The notes under the pieces were generated by a model that did not search any database, was not told the origin of the DNA, and saw nothing but the letters and a program-made list of their open reading frames with translations. From positions 8,347,747 to 8,411,746 of the forward strand of contig NC_079488.1 of the NCBI RefSeq assembly GCF_020520425.1: 64,000 bases of DNA, given 5' to 3'. This document shows, piece after piece, positions 22,401-34,191 of the stretch (within the stretch, counting starts at the first letter, position 1; each line of letters opens with the position of its first letter). This DNA is from Spinacia oleracea (taxonomy: Eukaryota > Streptophyta > Magnoliopsida > Caryophyllales > Amaranthaceae). Both the position numbers and the translations under genes were made by a program.

Positions 22401-22654
22401 TTTTGGTCAAAACCCAGATATTTTTAGGCTAGGTTTGGGATTTAGTCTAAAAATATGTATTTAAGGTTTTACTAAATCCGTATTTTTTCGGATTGGGTAT
22501 GGCCAGGTTATAGTTGATCATGTCTAGTTCAACTACGGAGTAACGTGTGAGCTAGATTGTTATTGTTGATGTGGTCGCTTGATGTGCAGTATGGAGTAAT
22601 AAAATATGCTGACTATATTAGGTCTCGTGCTACGGATATTTTAAAATTATTTGA

Positions 22655-22740
22655 TTACCCTCTCCGTCTCAATTTAATTGTCACATTTCCTATTTACGTC
22701 CGTTTCAATTTAATTGTCACATTTTTTATGGCATGGACCC
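22655..22740. mobile_element. Half of a Stowaway-type MITE
   Basis: CCCTCTCCGTCTCAATTTAATTGTCACATT is a typical left arm, followed by a second TCAATTTAATTGTCACATTT. The complementary right arm is missing; a Helitron begins at 22803. Confidence 0.45.
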
Positions 22741-24071
22741 ACTGATATTTTATTACCTTTCACTTTCCACTATCCAAAATTATGATTTCACATCCTCTCA
22801 CATCTATACCTAGTATTTAAAAACTGTAACCATAGGTGACAAAATGAAAAGTGTCATCACCTCATCAATCTACCTTTTTTCTACATTTTTTATAATTAAA
22901 ATAAAGAAATTTCAAAAGACACCCTTATTAAAATAAAAAACTAACTAAATAAATAAATAAACAACTCAAAAGACACACATAACATAAACATACAATAAAT
23001 AATCATAACTTAATAAACTAACTTAAATTATATTAATCAACTAATATTCCATAACAATAGCAATAACAATAAACATTAAACACTAATACTTACTTTGTAA
23101 TAGTCTTTTTGAATTCTTAAACTACAAAAAAGAGAAAACTAAACATTTATACCTAGTATTTAAAAGCTGTAACCATAGGTGACAAAATGATAAGTGTCAT
23201 CACCTCATCAATCTACATTTTTTCTACATTTTTTATAATTAAAATAGAGAAAATTCAAAAGACAAAGACACACATAACATAAACGTACAATAAATAATCA
23301 TCTCTATTATATAAGCCAAGAGGGAAGGGGCAATACAGTAACAACACTTTTCGTGTCCACAAGCAAAAATACGAAAATACCCTCAGATTTATGTTTCTCC
23401 CCTATTGTTTCTTTATTTATGCGTTAATTTGCTGAGCCTCTCCACCTCTCACTTTTCTCTCTCCTCGGTTTTCTAGGGTTCTTCCTCGCCATTCTCGCAG
23501 AGATGGTCTCCAACCGCACCCTCGCTCTTTCTCTCTCTACTCCATCTTCCTATCTCTTTCTTTCGATTTCTTCTGCTTTTCAAAACCTTCTCTCCTCCGT
23601 CTCTCGCCGTCGCCTCCATCGGAAACCGCGACGGAGGAGATCGTAGTCGCCACCATTGTTCAAGTTCGTTGAAAAGACGACCTCCACATCGGAGCAACGA
23701 TTTCAACGCTATACAATGCCACCGACGCAATGGAGAATCCTGCAGTTCCAATTCACCCTCCTTGAAATTCAAAGTAATTATCTCTTATTTTTAATTTTCT
23801 GGGTTTTATCTTAGTTTTAGGGTTTTAATTACAATTCCAATTTTTTATTTCAGTTTTGTTGCAGGTTACAATTGATTGTAATTTGTTGAGTTTTGCTCAG
23901 TTTCTTCATAAAGAGCCTCCTATACGAGCTATTGAACTTGAGAATGCGTAATTCAATACGGGTGAGATTTCAATAATTTTGTTTAAATTTTCATTTTTTT
24001 TCCAATTGATTCTGAAGATTTTTTTTGATTTGGTGTGTTTTTCCCGATTTCATTTGACTTCCCCCTAACAG

Positions 24072-24284
24072 GCTCAGGGATTACAGGCGTATCAAAAGCT
24101 CCTTGTCAATTTGAGCAAAGCTCTGTGAGTTTTTTTTTTCAATATGTGTTGGGTTTTTGAAATTTATTTTGCTTGATTTCTGTAATTTAAAATGGATATT
24201 TTCTATGTTTTACAGTGAGCAACCAGTTGTTGGTTTTAATCAAGTGGCAAATCATGCTCATCGGTTTAAGGGGAGTAGTTCTAG
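24072..24284 (+). pseudogene. Captured exons of a histidine phosphotransfer (AHP) gene
   Basis: Two exon pieces are separated by a small intron with GT and AG borders (24125-24215). Spliced, they read Y-Q-K-L-L-V-N-L-S-K-A-L-E-Q-P-V-V then G-F-N-Q-V-A-N-H-A-H-R-F-K-G-S-S-S. This matches the AHP signature in which the His of H-x-L/F-K-G-S-S accepts phosphate in cytokinin two-component signalling. A GT donor follows at 24285. The N-terminal and C-terminal exons of an AHP are not found, so this is a captured fragment rather than a gene. The reading frame and active-site His are still intact. Confidence 0.75.
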
Positions 24285-26019
24285 GTATTTCCTAACTCTC
24301 AATCTTGAATTTTGTATTCCCAGGTTCCATGTTTTTTTTGAGCTTTGAATCTGTATTTTGAATAAAAAATGATGTGACTTTGTTTGCTATTGAATTAAAA
24401 CCGATACAATTTGAATATGTGTGTCAAATTCTCGATTCCCTGCTCTCTATTTTCTCTGTGTCTGAAGAGATTAATCAAGGTGTAGTGGTGGTGGGTGGTA
24501 TGGTGTTGATGGGAAGAAAGAAGGGAGTAGTGGTGGGAGCGAAGCGAATTTAATTCCGTCTCACATTTACCTGGGCTTGGAATTTTTTTGTTGTTTGTGG
24601 TCTTATGGCGTCTGTTGATTTAATTCTTGGATTATTTCCCGAATCATATAGTTTATGGATGTTAATCTATCATATGCTGTCATTAGAACTTTTCTTGCTG
24701 GAGATTCAGTAAATGCATATTACAACATAAGTGTCATTAGGTAGCTCCAAGATTAAACCATGGTCATTCAAGTGATTCTTGCTGCAACTTCTCAACGTCC
24801 TTTGTTTTCTGGTTTCGTTGGCGGTAGCTGCTGCTTCTATCCAAGGCATTGGTGAAGCTCTTCGTACTTCCAACCCTTTCGGTTCAAAGAATAGTCACCT
24901 TTTTGTATTGACAAAAGTAAGGCAATTGCGCAATACTTTTAGTATACTTTGTATTTGAGGTCATTATGTTGTACGCTCGGAACCAACCCAAGTATACGAG
25001 ATAAAGAAATCAGTTATACCCCAATTTTTTGGATCAAACTTTATTTGTTTTATGCTCTTTTTACCTATATAAAATTACAACATAAGTGGTTGATCTCCAT
25101 TAATAACCTGTTTATACTGATCGTGGTTTACAGTTACTTATTCAATTCAAACATTTTTTCACAGAGTTTTTTATTTATTTTGATGAGAGAAGCAAGGAGG
25201 TCAACCTCTTTCAAATATACAACACAGATTCTGGCAATGCAATGTAGTTGGACTCTCATGTCTATCCGAATGGAATGAATCATCCTTTCCACGGAGGTAA
25301 ATCTTTGCCTGCTAGGCAAGAGGATAGCAAGTTACAAATTTTATTCCAGATTTGCAAGGAGATATGATTATTTAATTTACCCAATATATTGTCTGAATTC
25401 AAATTGATGAATTCTATTTAACATGCACTACCATCTGATCTCGATATTTTTCATCTTAATCCAAATTTTTAAGTTTTGTGTGTGATCGATGATGAATTTA
25501 TTTGATAATTGTTGCAAAATTTTATTCATGATGAAGATATACGGCTTGATACGATCAAAGCTAGATGTAATTTCCTTTAATTTGAGCTCAATTTTGTTTG
25601 ATTTTGCTTATAATTGATGAAATCATGAGATGTATGTATTTTGAAAGGGTTTTTGCATTGTTACAGTTAGAAATCTCATCAAACGACGTGCTGAATTGAC
25701 GGAGCCATTTTCAAGGTATGAATTATTCGAAATTGCTAATGTAATGTGGATACACCGTCAAGAACTTAATTAGAGAGTTTGGTTCCCAGATGTAATGAGT
25801 CTTTAATGTTCTTCTTGATCATATATGATGGTCTTTAATCTTTTACCAAACGATTGGCACCGTTGACTTATTCTTTCGTTGCATCGTTTACATTACGTCT
25901 ATTTGAATGTTTTCTGCGTCATCTATATATCCAGAATGGTTCCTGTGAATTTACACCATATCCATAGAAATGATAGGAATTTTCCTAATTTGTTTTCCTA
26001 ATTTGTTTTTCTGCAAATT

Positions 26020-26143
26020 TATCTGAACATGCATTCAAAGAAGCCGATGTAGATCTAGACGGAAAAATTTGTAGATCTGAATGGCATCAATTTGTTTCCA
26101 AAAATCCCCAATTGTTGAAAATAATGATTCTCCAATATCTCAG
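26020..26143 (+). pseudogene. Captured exon of a calcineurin B-like (CBL) Ca2+ sensor gene
   Basis: The frame reads A-F-K-E-A-D then an EF-hand loop D-V-D-L-D-G-K-I-C-R-S-E with all calcium-ligand positions kept. It continues W-H-Q-F-V-S-K-N-P-Q-L-L-K and ends Q-Y-L-R at a GT donor (26144). This is the last EF-hand exon of plant CBL proteins, which regulate CIPK kinases. No acceptor is clear on the left and the next exon is absent. It is one exon carried in the Helitron, with the preceding sequence probably lost or scrambled. Confidence 0.75.
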
Positions 26144-27309
26144 GTATGTGTAATAATCTACTCATACTAAAAAATTTATAGTATTAAAAAAAATTGCAAT
26201 TAGTAGCATGCCAAATATGAAACGCATAGCAGGCAAAAAAAATTGAACTATGTGGTTTGTTTGCTGCTACAAGTTATACTTTTGATTATGAGATTATGTT
26301 CTTTTATTTTTATCATGTTTTCTTTAATTATAGCTGTAATCTTTCATCCATATTCTATAGTCTTTCATTTGCATTTGAGATTTCATTTTCTGAACTACAT
26401 ACTATATTCCTGTGGCTGCCAAAGTAGATGCCAGATTTTTTCACATTTAGTTGCATAAGACCATACATGTTAGCCGCACTCTAATTCTTTCCATCTCTCT
26501 ATTTAATAGTCGATCTATTACTGCTTTTAAGTTATTGTGAGACCGTCTCGGAAATGTGATAATTTGGTGGGTTGAGTAATAAAATCATAGAGATCCATTC
26601 TAATAGCCGGTTTATTTTTTTTGGTAAAATAGATATTTTTTTACCAAAAGGTAGGAGATACAAAAAGATCCAAACAAGGAAACAACAAAACAATTAAGGG
26701 AAGGGAGCACAGCCCGCCCTCTACAGACAAACACAAAGTAGCTACAAGAAGAACAAACAACACAGCATGAAGAAAAGCTAGCTGCTGAACACTGCAAACA
26801 CAACAACCTGACTGGCTGCACTGACTGACTGGAAAAGCACAGCTGCTGCCTGCTGCCAACTGAAACCCACCAAAACTGCATCAGAAATACCCTGCAGAAC
26901 CTGCTCATTGAGGACATTAGAAAAGAAAACTATGCACAGTTTCGAAAACTATGCACGAAAAGTCTTATATGCCTTAGATTCTTGGTAAACTATTTGCCTA
27001 AGAAAGTTTATGCCAAAAGAGATGAGATCATTGAGGACATGCGAAAAGAAAATGTACGGTTTGAGGGTTTCATGTTGCAGCAGCAGAAAGAGAAGAGAAA
27101 ATTATTTTCTGCCGCAGAAAAGACATTGAATTGAAGCGAATATGGTAAACTCCGATCTTGATGCAAGTTCAGTTTCTTATACGCTGAACTTCTAAAAAAA
27201 ATTCCTTTAACCTGTCCTTCGTTTGATTATTTTGCTCCTTTTAATGTAATCGGTGCTTTGATATGTCAAATCAGTTTGTGTAGATGACTCAATTTGTACT
27301 GAAGTTCTT

Positions 27310-27475
27310 TGTAAATTAGGCTTCCAAGCCACTTATGTTGTAATTTTATTAATGGTGATTCAGTAAATGTAGTAGTGTAGAATAAACTTTTATCTTTAGG
27401 CTTCCAGGCCACTTATGTTGTAATTTTATTAATGGAGATTCAGTAAATGCAGTAGTGTAGAATTAACTTTTATCT
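27310..27475 (+). repeat. Tandem duplication of about 79 bp near the Helitron 3' end
   Basis: AGGCTTCCAAGCCACTTATG...GTGTAGAATAAACTTTTATC is followed at once by a second copy with a few substitutions. Confidence 0.8.
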
Positions 27476-27743
27476 TTTCTTTCTGTTTTCTTCTATTTTT
27501 CTTGAGTTTTGGAGACATACTCGATCAAAAGTGTAGATGAATCAAGGAGAAGAATCAACAAATTCGGAAAAATAATAGATCTCATACATATAATGGAATG
27601 ACCTCGAAATAGCACAATTTTTTGCTTTTTAGCTTTTAATACTCCCGCACGCATCGCGTGCATATAAGACTAGTAACTTAATAAACTAACTTAAATTATA
27701 TTAATCAACTAATATTCCATAACAATAACAATAACACTAAACA

Positions 27744-29981
27744 TCTATTATTACTATATACTAAAAGAGACACCAAGAATGACACGTGTCAATTCCTGGT
27801 GCAATTTTTTCCCACCAAATTTTTTTTTTCTTTTTTTTTTTCTTAAATTCGTTTTAATATATTCTCCAAAGATTGCTTTAATATATTTCAGCAATAATCT
27901 ATTATTATCTTTGTTTCCCTTAAATTACTAATCTATTACTTCCTCCATTTTTTTATTATTGCACCATCTACATTGGGCACAAAGATTAAGAAATGAGGTA
28001 AAAGGTGAGAGATTGACAAAAATACCCACGTGATTTAGTACAAATTTTGATGTAAAGAACAAGTGGGGTTTGGTCCCAACCACACATATAAGGATAGAAA
28101 TGTCATTTCATGGGGTAAACTTACTAAAAAAGGAAATGGTGCAATTAATATGCAACTTCCGAAAAAGGAAAATGGTGCAATAATAAAAAAATGGAGGAAG
28201 TATTAAAGAAATAAAACAGGTTCCTGCTGGAATATAACGTATACTTAAAAATAAAATGGTTTCCTAAATTACCATTTGGAAAATATATTAAAGCAAAGTC
28301 ATATATAGTAATAGATAAAAAAAATTATCCCCTTACCTTAAATTCTGGTTTTCAGTAATAATAGCAACCTTTGGAGAATATATTAAAACGAAGTCGTACT
28401 TTCTTCAAATGGTCATTTTGGATTGCTGAAATCGGGTACGACCTTACATAAATAGATTGCTTAACATAAGTACACTTGATAACATTTGACCTTAATTTCT
28501 GGTCGTAATTTCAGAGATAATAGCAATCTTTGGAGCTAAAATATATTTAAGTAAGGTCGTACTTTCTTTAAAATGGTCAACTTAGATTGATAAAATTGTT
28601 GAAATTACGAGCTTACATAAATATGGTCAAAATTTCATCGATTTTTTTGGAGAATATATTAAGCAAGGTTCATTCGAAAAAAGGAAAAACGATAATAGAA
28701 TAATAATATACAGTGCACATTATGAAAATTAGATATTACCATAAAAAAAATACAAGGATATCTTGAAAATCCATCCGAAAATTATGACACGTGACTTTCA
28801 GCTACATTCTTGAAAAAAAACGCCTATAAAAAAATATTTGACATCTTTAGATTATTGAATAAAATCTTTAAAAATATTCCATGCATGCAGTATAAAAACC
28901 ATGAAGGTGTACCATTAAAAACCCACGAGTTCATTGATAATATTATTCTTAAAATTACTGGAATACATGCGTCTCAAGCAATAAATCAACTCATTTGTTT
29001 ACTGATGTCAACTCAAGCGTTCCGAACCCGCCCCAGATGGAAAAGCGGATACTTTTCACTATCATTATCAAAATTAATAGAATTTTTCTGAAACTTTGAG
29101 AAGGAATTATACTTGGAAAAGGAACAAGAACCAGGCTATAATAAGTGGCCTTTAAAGTTGCGATTAGGCGTTTAGTTTGACAGTTGAGATGAATATATTT
29201 TTGAGAAATTTCTGTGAATATGACTAGAAGCTATGGTGATTGCGTTGGTTGGAGAAGATGAACGTGATTATTGATGGCGGTGGAAATTGGAAAGTTTCCC
29301 ACTCATTTTTATTATTCTCTTTTTTGTTTTAGATATTATCCCGTAGTTCCTTTGTTCCTTCTTCCTAACCAACTTAATTACTACTTAGTTCCTTACATAT
29401 TTATTTTTATTTTAATTGTTATTTTTATTAATAAATTTTACATTTTTATTTTTTTAAACGAGTACAGCTTTTTGGTCAGATGAAATTACCTAATCACAAT
29501 TCTATGTTTTAGTTATTTTTAATACTAAGTTATTTACATATTTTTATTAAATATTAAAAAAAACGATTATATAGACTTATAATCAATAATTAATGTTATA
29601 ATCCCCGTGGTCATAGAGAATGGTGGGATATAAAAAAAAAACTATTAATTTATAATATCCTTACATTTTGATGCAGATAACTAACTAAGCTTCATTCATT
29701 CTCTCATAATTAGCGAGATTATGGGCTTAAGTAACTTGGTGTCTTTCAAGCTTATTACATACGTAGTATTACAACAAGATACAACCAAACATGTTCACCT
29801 ATTTCAAAATAATATGCGCCATTTACTTTTTAATGATCTATCTAATACATAAATATTTTCTTCCACTTCTTCCACTTTAGCTATTTTAAAAAGTTTAGGT
29901 ATGAAAAAAGTAATTGTTATTTTTAAGGAGTACCTTCTAAATTATTTTGGATTACCGTGGGTGGCACGGGTCCTAAACTAG
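27744..29981 (+). mobile_element. Helitron, family H2, copy 2, nested in H3
   Basis: 5' end TCTATTATTACTATATACTA, then GAGACACCAAGAATGACACG as in copy 1. 3' end is a CCGTGGGTGGCACGG hairpin and CTAG at 29978-29981. It lies between A (27743) and T (29982). Closing the gap restores AAACATTAAACAC, matching other H3 units. A Stowaway MITE sits inside. The 93-codon frame at 28810-29091 has no recognised relatives. Confidence 0.8.
27939..28200. mobile_element. Stowaway-type MITE inside Helitron H2 copy 2
   Basis: Ends CTTCCTCCATTTTTTTATTA and TAATAAAAAAATGGAGGAAG are inverted repeats, flanked by TA. Arms include TTGCACCAT / ATGGTGCAA. Confidence 0.8.
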
Positions 29982-31080
29982 TTAAACACTAATACTTACT
30001 TTGTAATAGTCTTTTTAAATTCTTAACTACCAAAAAGAGAAAACTAAACATCTATACCTAGTCTATACCTAGTATTTAAAAACTATAACCATAGGTGACA
30101 AAATGACAAGTGTCATCACCTCATCAATCTACCTTTTTTCTACATTTTTTATAATTAAAATAGAGAAAACTCAAAAGACACCCTTATTAAAATAAAAAAT
30201 TAACTAAATAAATAAATAAACAACTCAAAAGACACACATAACATAAACATACAATAAATAATCATAACTTAATAAACTAACTTAAATTATATTAATCAAC
30301 TAATATTCTAAACAATAACAATAACAATAAACATTAAACACTAATACTTACTTTGTAATAGTCTTTTTAAATTATTAACTACAAAAAAGAGATAACTAAA
30401 CATCTAATCCAAATAAGCCATCAACCTCTCATCTTCCTCGCACTCATTATAAATAAATTGAACTATCAACCATTTCATCATATCACAACACCATCAACTC
30501 TATATCATCATCATTTTCAACAAAAAAATATCATCATACATTTTTCCCGAGGTATGTGTGCGTGTTTTATGTTATGTGTCACATGTATCTTCTTTAATTT
30601 TCTATGGCCAAATCTCAATTTTCGTCCATGTTTATTATGATTATTTTAATAATCATTTGTTTTTCATAGATATTATATTGTACAATATATTATCACGGTT
30701 GTTGATTGTTTTCTCTAAATATTATTTAGATTAATTTAGTAATAACCTTAAATGTTATTTATTTTTATATGTAATCTTACAATAAACAAAATTTATGAAT
30801 TTACATAAATAATTTAAAATTTCATAATACCTAAAAATTTTTGTATGTCAAGCAATGTAAGTTATTTTAACACTTTATAAATTGCTTTCGTGCATCGCAC
30901 GGGCCAAATTGCTAGTTCAATTAAAACCTCCTTTCACTATCTCCCACCCACCTACGTTTCTATTAAACTACTCCGTATAATAGATAAGCCTATAACAACT
31001 TATCTCATAAACCTCTGTAAAAGCTTAGCACGATGACTAAATTGTGACAGATTCCTTTAAAAGACTTATATGACCTTATT

Positions 31081-31353
31081 TGGTCAGAATGTCAGTTGTT
31101 AGTTAATCGTCTTTCGAAAGGTGATGTTCATTTCTCTGACCTTGATTCTGTTATAGGAGAAATTTTTGCTTTGTGTGTTTCTTTCAATTATGTTAAATGG
31201 TCTCATGGCCAGAGGGAGGGTGATTTTGTAGCTCATCACCTCGTAAAACTAGTGTCATTTTGTATCCAACAAGTGCGGGGGAATCATTGTCCTATGAGAT
31301 TTTCTCATATGTACTCATGGACAATTTATTCAGAAACTAATGTACTAACTTGA
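31081..31353 (+). pseudogene. LINE remnant: C-terminal RNase H-like piece
   Basis: Reads E-C-Q-L-L-V-N-R-L-S-K then Q-R-E-G-D-F-V-A-H-H-L, matching the end of the plant LINE RNase H domain (R-E-G-N-x-x-A-H-x-L). It is followed by a short tail and a TAAA-rich repeat (31364-31382) typical of a LINE 3' end. Nothing of the reverse transcriptase remains upstream. Confidence 0.7.
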
Positions 31354-31688
31354 CATTTTTTTCAATAAATAAATAAATAATTTTTATTTAAAAAAACAAA
31401 ACAAAAACCCACCACACCCCTACTAAACCAAGAACAATCATTCCTAAACTCGACCACACCTAGATGTTCGACACAACACTAGCAACAACATCATCACTGA
31501 TTCACCACGACGTCGAAACTCTGACCCACTCTAACATCATCACCAGTTCGTATTGTGCACATACCACCAGCCCTAACCACTAGATCAAGACATTATTAGT
31601 ACTTTATATTTCAATGTACTTGTTTTTTTTTTATTCTGCTACGAGAATTTCCCACCGCTTTCAACAAGTAGACTAATACTTCAACATA

Positions 31689-32004
31689 CTCCCTCCGTCC
31701 CTTAATACTCGCACTCTTTCCTTTTCGGGTCGTCCCTTAATACTTGCACCGCTTCTATAAATGGAAATCTTTATCAATATTATATTATTTCTCACACTTA
31801 CCTACTACCCCACTTACACCCCTACTTCCTACAAAAAATCATTTAAACCCCTCACTCACTACTCCCCACCCCTTACACATTTTCCACTAACTATATTAAA
31901 AAATACCCCACTATCAACAAACACCCATTAAATTAATAAGTCAATTCAAATGTTTTAAACTCCGCACCGGTCAAACCGGTGCGAGTATTAAGGGACGGAG
32001 GGAG
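31689..32004. mobile_element. Stowaway-type MITE
   Basis: Ends CTCCCTCCGTCCCTTAATAC and GTATTAAGGGACGGAGGGAG are perfect inverted repeats with TA outside both. Confidence 0.9.
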
Positions 32005-32010
32005 TACTTG

Positions 32011-34117
32011 CTAGGAAGCACGAACCCACCGTCTGACCCGTGTGTACCGCGTCGGACACGTATTGGAAATGGATACTCCGTAGACACGGGAATTTATGTG
32101 TTCGGTACGCGAAATCTGAAGGAAATAATGCCCTTGGTCCAAGTATGCATTTAATGTTAAGTCTAATAAATGCGGTTCAGTATTAATAAACAAGTTAATA
32201 ATTCAGTGAGATCAAGTGAGCTGAATGCCTAGCTAGAGGCCGCTTCAGTTCAAGTGGAATTAATGATATTAATCCACAGCTTACTCTTGACTGAACCCGT
32301 AGGGTCACACAAATAGTACGTAAACGGATCAAGTATTTAATGGCATTAAATACTCTATCTATGGATATTCGGAATCGACGGATCTTGGTTTCAGTGGGAG
32401 CTAAAGATCGTCAAAGGCAAATAAATGAATACTCCGGAAACGATGATATTGCCGGAAACGGAAATATGGATCGTATCGGAAATATAAATATTATCCAAGT
32501 CGTAGATGTTGCCGGAAACGGAAACATGGTACGTATCGGAAAATATTATCGGAAATGGAAATATTGCCGGAATCTGAAATATTGCCGGAAACGGAAATAT
32601 TGTCGGAATCGGAAATATTATTGGAATCGGAAAATAATTCCGGAAACGGAAATATTAAATATTTGTTCGAAACGGAAATTAATTCCGGAATCGGAAATAT
32701 TAAATATTGTTCGTATCGGAAATAAATTCCGGATTCGGGAAATTAATCGGAAGCACGTCGTACGAATTAGCATCGGACGAGACTTGCTAGACGAAGGCCC
32801 AGCACGAAGCCAGACCCGCGTCCAGCAAGCCAGCGCGCCACACAAGGGCAGCCAAGGCTACGCCAGGCCCAGCGCAAGGCCAGGCCCAGCAGGCCAAAGG
32901 CGCGCGCGCGACGGGCTGCGAGCTGCGCTGCTCGCGTGGGCTGCGAGGCTCGCGTGGGCTGCGAGGCTCGCGTGGGCTGCAAGGCTTGCGTGGGTTGAGC
33001 GCCATGCTCGTATGCGTGTGTTCGTGTCCGATACAAATCCTAAATCTAATGGGATTTGTTCAAAGATTAAATTCCTAATCCTAATGGATAAAATAGTTAA
33101 TAAGAGTTTTAATATAATTCTAATTAAGCTAATTAGTATCCTAGTAGGATTCCAATTCTCTTTCCAAACCCCTATAAATATGTGGCCTAGGTTCACAATT
33201 TAAGGACGAGTTTTAAGTATTCAAAGTGACTTTTTGAGCACAATTTAAGGACGAGTTTTAAGTATTCAGTCATATTATTGCCCCATATTAGCCGAAAATC
33301 ACTAGTACCTTAAGGGCGATTCTAGTTGGTCAATCTTAAGGCGGATCCGGACATGCTGTGGACTTTCTACGGAGGGACGACACTTGGAGTCCTAAAGACT
33401 TGTTCTTGTTCGGTTCGGGCGCAGCTAGGGAGGGCACGCTACAAAGTGTATGCGTTCTAGACTAATTATTTGATTATGTGCAATTAATTTGAATCCTGGC
33501 ATATAGGTTTTTTCGCATGATTTATGTTGTTCATATGTATCATAACCTAACAAAATCAAGTGTCCTGCTTTTTTGAAATACTTGGACACGGGGACACGGA
33601 CCGACACACTTATTGGACACATATTCGACATATATTTCAATATTAGTCAAATTTTCTCAATTCTTTCAAAGGTCCAATGCCTGTTTCTGTAACCCCACAA
33701 ACTCATTCTCAAATACTCAAACCCTCACACTCTCTGTTGTTGTCGTGCAACCGTCAATACTTCACTCTTCGGATATATGACTCATCTTCTTGTTGCTTCC
33801 ATTGGCTGAATTGACAAGCGCATGCATATATTTGTATTTTAAACATAAAAGGTCGATTTGTGATATGAAGGTTCGTATGTGTTTAATCACTTGTGTTGCT
33901 TCATATTTAGTTTGTAGTTGGGAAGTAAGATAAAAAATACTTATATATATAAGAACCTGCATATATATACAGACTATATGTTGTTTAGTTAATGATTGTG
34001 ATTTTTTTTTTATATATATTATATTATTTTATCGTGTCCACGTGTCCGTCCTTTTTAGGATGACGTTTTCTCGTACCCGTATCGTATTCGTATTCGTGTC
34101 CGTGTTAGTGCAACCTA
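32011..34117. mobile_element. Old TIR element split by a solo LTR
   Basis: CTAGGAAGCACGAACCC on the left and GTTAGTGCAACCTAG on the right are imperfect inverted ends. Both flanks are full of CGTGTCCG / CGGACACG words. The solo LTR at 32117-33552 lies within; joining its flanks gives a continuous sequence. The superfamily is unclear. Confidence 0.45.
32117..33552. mobile_element. Solo LTR (1436 bp) of an LTR retrotransposon
   Basis: Starts TGAAGGAAATAATGCCC and ends CATAACCTAACA, with the 5-bp target duplication AAATC at 32112-32116 and 33553-33557. The middle is a chain of CGGAAATATTGCCGGAA-like units (32430-32750), then a GC-rich block (32800-33000) with repeated GCGTGGGCTGCGAGGCTC. There is no interior domain or second LTR, so unequal recombination between LTRs probably removed the rest. 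Long frames in it come from the GGAAAT periodicity, not coding. Confidence 0.9.
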
Positions 34118-34191
34118 GTATACTTCTACACCTTAAGTTCACTGGGGGCCGGATGTACGGATGTACCGTTAGTCCATCACCGTGTACTAAA

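Larger units (their letters stand above)
20851..22524. mobile_element. Decayed GATCAA-type MITE split by another element
   Basis: GAATTGATCAAATTTTGGGC with GGCCGGGCC words on the left and AGTTGATCATGTCTAG on the right resemble the two halves of the MITE at 2552-2969. The middle is occupied by the foldback-ended element. The ends are diverged, so the assignment is tentative. Confidence 0.4.
23301..27673 (+). mobile_element. Gene-capturing Helitron, family H4, nested in H3
   Basis: Starts TCTCTATTATATAAGCCAAG after an A and ends with the hairpin GCACGCATCGCGTGC and CTAG (27670-27673) before a T. Joining the flanks restores AATAATCATAACTT, exactly as in the neighbouring H3 unit. The 4.37-kb interior contains exon-intron fragments of at least two host genes: AHP at 24072-24284 and CBL at about 26020-26143. 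It also has other exon-like pieces and a Lys/Glu-rich frame near 27030-27140. No Helitron replication protein is seen. Confidence 0.85.
22803..30915 (+). mobile_element. Helitron, family H3, split by two other Helitrons
   Basis: The 5' end is TCTATACCTAGTATTTAAAA. The 3' end is a GTGCATCGCAC hairpin near 30893 followed by CTAG at 30912-30915, between A and T. Removing the insertions 23301-27673 and 27744-29981 leaves about 1.5 kb. The first about 345 bp are present three times in tandem (22803, 23147, about 30051). Other copies of the unit preserve the uninterrupted sequences AATAATCATAACTT and AAACATTAAACAC at the two insertion points. No Rep/helicase coding is present. Confidence 0.8.

Noticed and set aside
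26612..26917. Cys/Ser-rich 101-codon minus frame inside Helitron H4
   Set aside because: No recognisable domain; the sequence looks like the A-rich end of an inserted repeat.
28810..29091. 93-codon frame in Helitron H2 copy 2
   Set aside because: No family match, no start context and AT-rich composition; not enough to call a gene.
32340..33203. 287-codon plus-strand frame, and overlapping minus frames
   Set aside because: It lies inside the solo LTR and follows the GGAAAT and GCGTGGGCTGCGAGGCTC periodicities; no protein family is visible.
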